Shown: piece by piece, positions 15,545 through 21,903 of the stretch
Layout: each line of letters starts with the position of its first letter
How positions within the stretch are numbered: position 1 is the first letter of the stretch
Source: Candidatus Methylobacter oryzae
Lineage (GTDB): Bacteria > Pseudomonadota > Gammaproteobacteria > Methylococcales > Methylomonadaceae
Direction: 5' to 3'
Assembly (NCBI GenBank): GCA_945861405.1
Contig: CAMAUL010000018.1
Location: 1-46,427 of the forward strand
Length of the DNA stretch: 46,427 nt
Program-made: the position numbers and the translations under genes
The notes under the pieces: model-generated
What the model saw: only the letters and a program-made list of their open reading frames with translations
What the model was told of the DNA's origin: nothing
The model's database searches: none

Positions 15545-16617
15545 TGCTGCTTTAAAGCGGCGACAGCCTCCGTCAAACCCTGCTTTGCCGCCTTGCGGTA
15601 CAAAGCAACCGCTTGCTTGTTATCTTTTGCTACACCCACGCCATTTGCGTACATATCGCCCAACTTATATTCAGCCTGGGCATCGCCCTGTACCGCCGCC
15701 TTGCTGTACCAGGAAAAAGCTAGGCTATTATCCTTCGCCACACCTTGTCCTTGGGCATATATCAGACCCAGGTTATATTGCGCCGTGGCATCGCCTTGTT
15801 CGGCAGCCTTATAAAACCAATAAATGGTCGAACTGGAGTTTTGCTCAACACCTTTTCCGGTCGCATACATGAAGCCCAATTTGGTTTGCGCCTCCCTGTG
15901 CCCTTGCTCTGCCGCCTTGCCAAGCCAAACAGCCGCCTGTTTATCATCCTCGGCGACCCCCTTTCCCATGGCGTATATCATGCCTGCTTGAAACTGCGCA
16001 TCCACATTACCCTGTTCAGCCAGCTGCAAATAAAGCGGCAACGCTTTAACAACTTGCCCCCGTTTAGCCAGTTTCTTAGCCTTTGTCAGTATGGCTGCAA
16101 CCTCTTGATTAACCGGTGCTGTCGTTGTTTTTAAGTCCGCTATGTAAAAAAAAGTTACCGCCAATACGATTCCGGCAACAGCTATACGCCAAAGAGATCC
16201 GTTTATTTTTTTTAATGACCGGGTAGTGTTATGCCGCATCTTATCGCCAATCGAGCGGGCGATTTCCCGGAATTTATCGATGGTTGCCAGGTAGGTTGGG
16301 GGGATTTCTGTGGTCGTTACCGGCGGCTCGGCATAGGTTTGGGTGATAATTGTCCTCATCCGCTGCGCCTCATAAGTCACGCGCTGCCTTTCTTGCTGGT
16401 CTATCCATTGATCGTACTTGGCTCTTTTATCAGTATCCGACAAAATCGCATAAGCGACATTGATAATCTTCATTATCCGAAGCGCTTCTTCAGGCCCACC
16501 CGCATATTTATCGGGATGATAATTTTGGCAAAGCGCTTTATAGGCGCCCCTGATAACGCCTGCAGGTGCATCACGCGACACATTTAAGTCATCATAATAA
16601 GTTTTAGATTTAGCCAT
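15538..16617 (-). CDS. J-domain protein with Sel1-like repeats
   Basis: The 359-residue protein begins with a J domain (~5-68) containing HPD in CQNYHPDKYAGG, then a single membrane helix (~165-182, IAVAGIVLAVTFFYIADL), and four Sel1-like repeats (~205-350) of the form A-x-Q-G-x-x-x-A-Q-x-x-L-G-x-x-Y-x-x-G-x-G-V. J domains recruit DnaK; Sel1 repeats are protein-binding scaffolds. With the helix between them, the Sel1 part would be periplasmic if the J domain is cytoplasmic. It is convergent with the GGDEF-EAL gene and lies 14 bases downstream of the CvfB-like gene, probably co-transcribed. Confidence 0.88.
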   Translation of the reverse strand: MAKSKTYYDDLNVSRDAPAGVIRGAYKALCQNYHPDKYAGGPEEALRIMKIINVAYAILSDTDKRAKYDQWIDQQERQRVTYEAQRMRTIITQTYAEPPVTTTEIPPTYLATIDKFREIARSIGDKMRHNTTRSLKKINGSLWRIAVAGIVLAVTFFYIADLKTTTAPVNQEVAAILTKAKKLAKRGQVVKALPLYLQLAEQGNVDAQFQAGMIYAMGKGVAEDDKQAAVWLGKAAEQGHREAQTKLGFMYATGKGVEQNSSSTIYWFYKAAEQGDATAQYNLGLIYAQGQGVAKDNSLAFSWYSKAAVQGDAQAEYKLGDMYANGVGVAKDNKQAVALYRKAAKQGLTEAVAALKQHQ

Positions 16618-16631
16618 GCTATTGTCAGTTC

Positions 16632-17462
16632 TCAGTCAACCAGCTTGATTCCGCTTTTGTCCATAGTAATTAATTGTTGCTTGTACAGTGCGCCTATTGC
16701 CTGTTTAAACACTTTTTTACTGACCCCGAATGTTGCATAAATGGCTTCCGGCGGACTTTTATCGCTCAGCATCAACTCGCCGTTATTGGCTTTAAGCTTG
16801 GCTATAATGCTGTCGGTCAGCGATAAGACCTTGCCGTATCCCGGCTGGTGTAAACTAAGGTCGATTTTACGGTCTTCCCGTATCTGCTTGATGTAACCGT
16901 CCAGTTTCTGGCCTTTTCTGACCGGCTGATACAACTCGTTTTGATACAACATGCCCCAATGAGTATTGTTAATGATGGCTTTAATGCCCAAATCCGAAGT
17001 ATCGGCGATGATCAGCGACACTTTTTGGCCGACTTCAAAATCGACCGATTCATCGCTGAGAAATTTATCAATCTTGGTAGTCGCTGCAATGCGGTTTTGG
17101 TCATCAAGAAACACCTTGACCAGATATGAGCGCCCGACTTCCATCTCGTGGTATTGCTCACCGAACGGCACCAGCAAATCTTTAGGCAGCCCCCAGTCCA
17201 AGAACGCTCCGACATAATTAAGCGATACCACTTTCATCCAGGCGATATCGCCCACCTCGGCCAACGGCTTTTTGCCGGTGGCGGCCAGATGGCCTTCCCC
17301 ATCCACGTAAACGAACACGTCCAGGCTATCGCCGGCTTGGCAGTTTGCGGGCAGTTTCCTGTCCGCCAGCAGCACTTTTCCCGAGATTCCGTCATCGAGA
17401 TAGACATCAGCGCCTTGTTGTTTAACGACTTTCAGCTTATTTATTTTGCCGATATTTATCAT
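16632..17462 (-). CDS. CvfB/YitL-like S1-domain RNA-binding protein
   Basis: The 276-residue protein has consecutive S1-like OB domains (residues ~1-210), seen in DVYLDDGISGKVLLADR, VVSLNYVGAFLDWGLPKDLLVPF and LSLHQPGYGKVL, then a C-terminal winged helix (~215-276, SPPEAIYATFGVSKKVFKQAIGAL). This order is characteristic of the CvfB family of RNA-binding regulators. The gene is 14 bases upstream of the J/Sel1 gene on the same strand. The family is secure; targets are unknown. Confidence 0.88.
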   Translation of the reverse strand: MINIGKINKLKVVKQQGADVYLDDGISGKVLLADRKLPANCQAGDSLDVFVYVDGEGHLAATGKKPLAEVGDIAWMKVVSLNYVGAFLDWGLPKDLLVPFGEQYHEMEVGRSYLVKVFLDDQNRIAATTKIDKFLSDESVDFEVGQKVSLIIADTSDLGIKAIINNTHWGMLYQNELYQPVRKGQKLDGYIKQIREDRKIDLSLHQPGYGKVLSLTDSIIAKLKANNGELMLSDKSPPEAIYATFGVSKKVFKQAIGALYKQQLITMDKSGIKLVD

Positions 17463-17520
17463 TTATAAAATACTCAAAAGGATCAATAACCGTAACTACT
17501 CAGCATTTGCTGAGTTTTTA

Positions 17521-17676
17521 ATAGAACACGGATGACACTGATTATACGGATTAAAACGGATTTATTTTTTTTCATCTATCGTAAATAATTCTCTTCTGTA
17601 TTGCTGATATTTACCGAAATTCAAAAGCGTTTACTATCAGTGCTTATCAGTCAAATCCGTGTCATCCGTGTTCTAT
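17521..17676. repeat. 156-bp element with 18-bp perfect inverted ends
   Basis: ATAGAACACGGATGACAC and GTGTCATCCGTGTTCTAT are perfect inverted repeats at the two ends. The interior is AT-rich, with further CGGAT motifs. It occupies most of the gap between the rapA stop and the CvfB-like start. Related wording (GAACGC and GATG in place of GAACACGGATG) appears at 21851-21903 and 32262-32395, pointing to a dispersed family. Confidence 0.75.
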
Positions 17677-17702
17677 TTTTCTAACTGCTGGATAATTATG
17701 AA

Positions 17703-20700
17703 TCAACTGGTAATCACAAACCTGACCGCATCCAGCCTTAATTGCGCGGCCTGGATGTTTTCATGCGCCAGCATGGTCATGTCCTTTAGCTGCTCGATTT
17801 CTTCCGTCCTGATGGTCGGATTGACTTTTTTCAGCCTGACCAGACGCTTGATCTCATTGCTAAGCGATTCCAGCATGGCTTGAGTCGCTTCATCGACTAA
17901 CTGCTGCATGTCGGCTTTGGCTTTTTGCTCGGCCACACTCAAGATATTGATCAGGTGCGGACGTTGGCTGTTCAAAAAGGCAATGATTTTATGTTTATCA
18001 AACTTGATACCGGCTTCGACCAAGTCGCGATGCTCAATCGCTGCACTGACATCCTTTTGATTTTGATCGATCAATATTCGAATCGGGGTATGAGGCAGAA
18101 ACCTGCCGATTTGCAATTCGGCGGGCGCACTGCACTCGACTATAAACAAGCACTCCAGCAGAAACTGCCCGGCTTTAAGATTGTTATGTTTGATCACGCT
18201 GATCGCGGCATTGCCGGTTTCAGTGGACAACACCATATCCATGGACGCGGTGACCAATGGATGTTCCCAGGTCATAAACTGCATATCTTCCCGCGCCAAA
18301 GCAATCTGCCGGTTAACGGTGACGGTCATGCCGTCTTCAGTCAATCCGGGAAAATGCGAAACGCGCAAATGATCACTGGGACGGATGATAAAACAATCGG
18401 GCGAATGGAACTCGGTATCCACGCCGTAGCATTCAAAGACATCTTCCATATAAGGCCAAAGTACGCCTTCCTTCTCGTAATTATTCAGCTGATCGATAAG
18501 CTCGTGGGCCAAGTCCTTGCGGCAGGAATTGAGCTCCAGCAATTGATCGCGACCATTATGCATTTGCGCTTCGAGCTCGGCGCTGAGTGCTTGGGTTTTG
18601 GCGATCAGGTCATCGATAGCGGCCTTGCTACCGCTATCCAAAACAGCAGCCAGCTGATCGTGCAGAATATCCGCAACCCGCTGGGCGGATGAGCTATTGC
18701 AGGCAAACGCATTCAGGCCTTCGTCATACCAGCGGTACAACACGGCGCACTCGGTATGTTCCAGATACGGCACATGAATCTGGATAATATGTTTCTGCCC
18801 GATACGGTCAAGACGACCTATACGTTGTTGCAACAAATCGGGATTGGTCGGCAAATCCAGCAGGATTAAATGATGCACAAACTGGAAATTCCGGCCCTCG
18901 CTGCCTATCTCTGAGCAAATCAACAACCGCGCGGCGCTCTCCGGGTCGGCAAAATAAGCCGCCGCCCGGTCGCGCTCGATAATGCTCATGCCTTCATGAA
19001 ACACCGCCGACGCGATACCGGCACGGTTTTTCAAGGTTTGCTCAAAATCAATCGCGGTTTGCGCGTGTTTGCAGATCACCAGCGCTTTATCGCCAGGGAA
19101 GGTGTGTATGCCGTCAGCCAGTCGGGAACTGGCGAGGCGATCGCCAGGGATGGTGTGTATGCCGTCAGTCAGTCGGGAACTGGCGAGGCGATCTCCTGTC
19201 AGCTGTCTAACCTTGTCCACCAGCCACTGGTAGCGCGGGTCTTGCTGCAAGTCATCGTCATTTGCCGACCCTGTTAATGCATAGCCGTAGCGTTCCCGTT
19301 CGGGAAAGCCCTGCACGGTTTGCCGCGAATTGCGAAACAAAATCCGCCCGGTGCCATGGTGATCGAGCAGCACATTAACCAGCGCTTCACGCGCCGCCGA
19401 CTTTTCAGGATCATTCGCCGCACCTGCTCCCGGCAGGTTTGCGGCATACACACCATCCCTGGCGATAGCCTCGCCAGTTCCCGACTGGCTGACGGCATAC
19501 ACACCATCCCTGGCGATAAGATTTTTCAGCAAGCCATCGACATTGTCATCTTTCAGCAACGCGGCTAAATGCTGCTGCGCCTCGTCATCCAGCGTTTCCT
19601 TGGCCAGCAACGATTTGGCCGCATTGGCTACCGGCTCAAACAGGCGTTCTTCTTCAACAAACGCTGCAAAGCTGTAAAACCGGTCGGGATCGAGCAATCT
19701 TAACCGGGCAAAATGGCTTTCCTTGCCCAATTGTTCGGGAGTCGCCGTCAATAAAATAAGGCTGGGGGAAATCTGGGCCAGTTGTTCGACAAACAAATAA
19801 TCTGCGCTGGGCGCTTGTTCGCTCCATTCCAGATGGTGCGCTTCATCGACTATCACCATATCCCAGCCCGCCTCTATCGCCTGCTGCTGGCGACGCGGGT
19901 AATTGGAGAAAAAGCCCTGGCTGCATAAAATCAGTTGTTCGGTTAGAAAGGGGTTATCGGAACCTACATCATCATCGTCCGGGATCGCCAGTAATGGTTC
20001 AGTCTCAGCAAGCATATCGTCTTCGACGCAAGCGCCAAGGCAGCGCGCCTCGTCAAAAATACTAAAACGCAGATTAAAACGCCTGAGCATTTCAACCAAC
20101 CATTGATGCAGCAGCGTTTCCGGCACAATTATCAACACCCGGTTGCTCAAGCCGTTAATCAGCCGGTGGTGCAAAATCAGACCGGCTTCGATAGTTTTAC
20201 CTAAGCCCACTTCATCGGCCAGCATGATTCTTGGCGCCGACCGGTTAGCCGATTCATGCGCAATAAACAGCTGATGCGGAATCAGCGAAGCGCGGCCACC
20301 CAACAAGCCTTTAACCGGCGATTGCTGATGTTGCTGCAATCTGAGCCAGGTTTCATAGCGCAGCAAAAACCAGGCGGAAGGATCGACTTGCCCGATAAAC
20401 AACCGATCCTGGGGCTTGTTAAATTGTATATGATGATTCAGCTCCACCTCATCCAACCGGACTTCCTGTCCATCTTCGTCTTTGCCCAGATAAGTAATCA
20501 AGCCATCCTGCTCAAGCAAGCCGGTGACGGTGACTTTATCCTCGTCTATCGACTCGATAACGTCGCCAGCCGAAAACCGGACGCGCGTTAACGGCGCGTT
20601 ATCTTTCGCATACATGCGCTTTTCGTCACAAGCCAAAAAAAGCACCGTGACCCGCTTGTGCTCTACTTCAAGAATAAGTCCTAATCCGAGTTCCGACTCG

Positions 20701-20741
20701 GTGTTACTAATCCAGCGTTGGCCGGGGATGAACTGTTCCAT
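17703..20741 (-). CDS. rapA: RNA polymerase-associated helicase RapA
   Basis: RapA is a Swi2/Snf2 ATPase that recycles RNA polymerase. The 1012-residue product has Tudor-like N-terminal domains (~1-110), the Walker A motif in LADEVGLGKTIEAGLIL, the DEAH box in IVDEAHHLEW, helicase motifs V and VI in CSEIGSEGRNFQF and QQRIGRLDRIGQ, and the RapA C-terminal region ending LDAVRFVITS. It is ~44 residues longer than E. coli RapA as I recall it. Most of the excess is two in-frame 34-residue insertions made of 51-bp repeats (19089-19190 and 19416-19517). The insertions flank a conserved segment and appear to lie at loops, so the protein is probably still functional. Confidence 0.95.
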   Translation of the reverse strand: MEQFIPGQRWISNTESELGLGLILEVEHKRVTVLFLACDEKRMYAKDNAPLTRVRFSAGDVIESIDEDKVTVTGLLEQDGLITYLGKDEDGQEVRLDEVELNHHIQFNKPQDRLFIGQVDPSAWFLLRYETWLRLQQHQQSPVKGLLGGRASLIPHQLFIAHESANRSAPRIMLADEVGLGKTIEAGLILHHRLINGLSNRVLIIVPETLLHQWLVEMLRRFNLRFSIFDEARCLGACVEDDMLAETEPLLAIPDDDDVGSDNPFLTEQLILCSQGFFSNYPRRQQQAIEAGWDMVIVDEAHHLEWSEQAPSADYLFVEQLAQISPSLILLTATPEQLGKESHFARLRLLDPDRFYSFAAFVEEERLFEPVANAAKSLLAKETLDDEAQQHLAALLKDDNVDGLLKNLIARDGVYAVSQSGTGEAIARDGVYAANLPGAGAANDPEKSAAREALVNVLLDHHGTGRILFRNSRQTVQGFPERERYGYALTGSANDDDLQQDPRYQWLVDKVRQLTGDRLASSRLTDGIHTIPGDRLASSRLADGIHTFPGDKALVICKHAQTAIDFEQTLKNRAGIASAVFHEGMSIIERDRAAAYFADPESAARLLICSEIGSEGRNFQFVHHLILLDLPTNPDLLQQRIGRLDRIGQKHIIQIHVPYLEHTECAVLYRWYDEGLNAFACNSSSAQRVADILHDQLAAVLDSGSKAAIDDLIAKTQALSAELEAQMHNGRDQLLELNSCRKDLAHELIDQLNNYEKEGVLWPYMEDVFECYGVDTEFHSPDCFIIRPSDHLRVSHFPGLTEDGMTVTVNRQIALAREDMQFMTWEHPLVTASMDMVLSTETGNAAISVIKHNNLKAGQFLLECLFIVECSAPAELQIGRFLPHTPIRILIDQNQKDVSAAIEHRDLVEAGIKFDKHKIIAFLNSQRPHLINILSVAEQKAKADMQQLVDEATQAMLESLSNEIKRLVRLKKVNPTIRTEEIEQLKDMTMLAHENIQAAQLRLDAVRFVITS
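19089..19190 (+). repeat. Two tandem 51-bp coding repeats in rapA (orientation 1)
   Basis: Two head-to-tail copies of a 51-bp unit start ATCGCCAGGGA and differ at only two positions. Read in the rapA frame each gives RLASSRLADGIHTIPGD (17 residues, with small changes). They are inserted between VDKVRQLT and KALVICKHA, just before a core strand of the second helicase lobe. The unit carries an internal hairpin GCCAGT-TCCCG-ACTGGC, and adjacent units join to form GGCGATCGCC. Confidence 0.9.
19416..19517 (-). repeat. Two tandem 51-bp coding repeats in rapA (orientation 2)
   Basis: The same 51-bp unit is present in the opposite orientation, again as exactly two copies. The copy at 19467-19517 is near-identical to those at 19089-19190; the copy at 19416-19466 matches at about 41 of 51 positions, diverged in one half. 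In the rapA frame this reads IARDGVYAVSQSGTGEA, then IARDGVYAANLPGAGAA. Both strands of the unit are therefore translated in one protein, with no stop codon. Confidence 0.9.
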
Positions 20742-21007
20742 TTATTAAGATGCCATTAAGATTGAGTAAATATTGATTCAATTGGACTATTATAAGCGAC
20801 ATAGCGGAATTATTCCGGCAATTAATTGTTGTACAGAACGGTTTAGGCATGATCCAGGAACAGCTTTAACTCCGCCAAATTATTACTTTCGTTAAGTAGC
20901 CATTAAGGTTAAAGCGAATAATATGAAGTCAAAGTTTTTCACGGTCTAAGCAGCCTTACCGACTCAACATAGAACTAAATTAAATCCATTATTTAAGGAA
21001 GATAACC
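20742..21007. promoter_or_regulatory. Divergent intergenic region rapA / glycine-zipper genes
   Basis: This 266-base AT-rich gap separates rapA (minus) from the first glycine-zipper gene (plus). It must hold both promoters, but no convincing promoter or operator was identified. No ORF is supported. Confidence 0.3.
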
Positions 21008-21322
21008 ATGAAAAAATCGCTATTTATAACCCACCTGATTGCGCTGGCACTTATTTATTCATCAGCATCTTACGCATCCGGGGGCGAAGGTCGCGGCCAT
21101 GGCAAGGAGCACCGTAATCACCATCATTCCGAAGAAGCCAGATATTATCCTGAGCAGCCCCAACGTCAAAGCTATCAGGATCCGCGCTCTCACCAAGGTT
21201 TGGCTGGCGGCGTAGTAGGCAGCGTTTTGGGCTACGAAATTGGTAAAGGCGACCCTATTGCTACCGGATTGGGCGCAGCCGCAGGCTCTTTCCTCGGCAA
21301 TGGAGTCGCAGGGAAACGTTAA
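21008..21322 (+). CDS. Glycine-zipper exported protein 1
   Basis: A 104-residue protein with a signal peptide (KKSLFITHLIALALIYSSASYA), a His-rich mature N terminus (HGKEHRNHHHSEE), and a glycine-zipper segment (~65-104) GLAGGVVGSVLGYEIGKGDP then ATGLGAAAGSFLG. Glycine-zipper segments of this type insert in or associate with the outer membrane or pack as helical hairpins. The function is unknown. The ATG follows AAGGAAGATAACC. It is a paralogue of the next gene, with which it shares the SDPRSHQGLAGG-like block at the DNA level. Confidence 0.8.
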   Translation: MKKSLFITHLIALALIYSSASYASGGEGRGHGKEHRNHHHSEEARYYPEQPQRQSYQDPRSHQGLAGGVVGSVLGYEIGKGDPIATGLGAAAGSFLGNGVAGKR

Positions 21323-21387
21323 CACGATTGGATTTACAAGCTTGATTTTTGTTAACTCAATAACTAAATAACACGAGGGAACATCCC

Positions 21388-21771
21388 ATGAAAAAATTGC
21401 TTTTTTTGATTCAATTAACGGTTGCAGTAACCCTGTTTTCACCGCTAACTTATGCGGATAGTGATTCGGGGCATCGTGGTTGGGGGCATCATCACCATCG
21501 TCACCATCGTCACCATCGTCATTACGACGATGACGACTATTATGTCCAGCCGCAAGTCAATTACTATTACCAACAACCGCCGGTTCGTTATTACCAACAA
21601 CCTAGATATTCGAGCGATCCACGCTCTCACCAAGGCTTAGCCGGTGGTGTTATCGGTAGCGTATTCGGCTATGAACTGGGTGGTGGCGACCCACTTGCTA
21701 CGGGGCTGGGTGCTGCGGCGGGGTCTTTCTTTGGCAATGAAGCAGGCGGAAATTACCCAGGGAGATGGTAA
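21388..21771 (+). CDS. Glycine-zipper exported protein 2 (His-rich)
   Basis: A 127-residue paralogue of the upstream gene: signal peptide (KKLLFLIQLTVAVTLFSPLTYA), a strikingly His/Asp/Tyr-rich region (WGHHHHRHHRHHRHYDDDDYY, ~30-52) and a C-terminal glycine zipper (GLAGGVIGSVFGYELGGGDP). The His-rich run is encoded by tandem CACCATCGT units (21493-21519). The His and Asp clusters could bind metal, which is inference. An ACGAGGGAA ribosome-binding site precedes the ATG, 65 bases after the first gene, so the two are probably co-transcribed. Confidence 0.8.
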   Translation: MKKLLFLIQLTVAVTLFSPLTYADSDSGHRGWGHHHHRHHRHHRHYDDDDYYVQPQVNYYYQQPPVRYYQQPRYSSDPRSHQGLAGGVIGSVFGYELGGGDPLATGLGAAAGSFFGNEAGGNYPGRW

Positions 21772-21850
21772 TCCCAGCTGTGATTAACGTATCTACCCTT
21801 CAAAAAGTTGGGCTACGCTTAAAACCCAATCTACAGCGCTATTAAAATAC

Positions 21851-21903
21851 AATGGAACGCAGATGAATCAGATAAAAAAATCTTATTTAATCCGCGTTCT
21901 ATT
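21851..21903. repeat. Palindromic element GGAACGC / GCGTTCT
   Basis: A short inverted element beginning AATGGAACGCAGATGAATC and ending TAATCCGCGTTCTATT abuts the stop codon of the hybrid kinase gene. It belongs with the elements at 32262-32395 and 17521-17676. It may serve as a bidirectional terminator between convergent genes. Confidence 0.6.

Noticed and set aside
17925-18692. 255-codon plus-strand frame opposite rapA
   Set aside because: Antisense to conserved RapA sequence with no domain of its own; a shadow frame.
19089-19517. CRISPR array in rapA
   Set aside because: The repeats are contiguous 51-bp units without spacers, inverted between blocks, and translated within a conserved gene.
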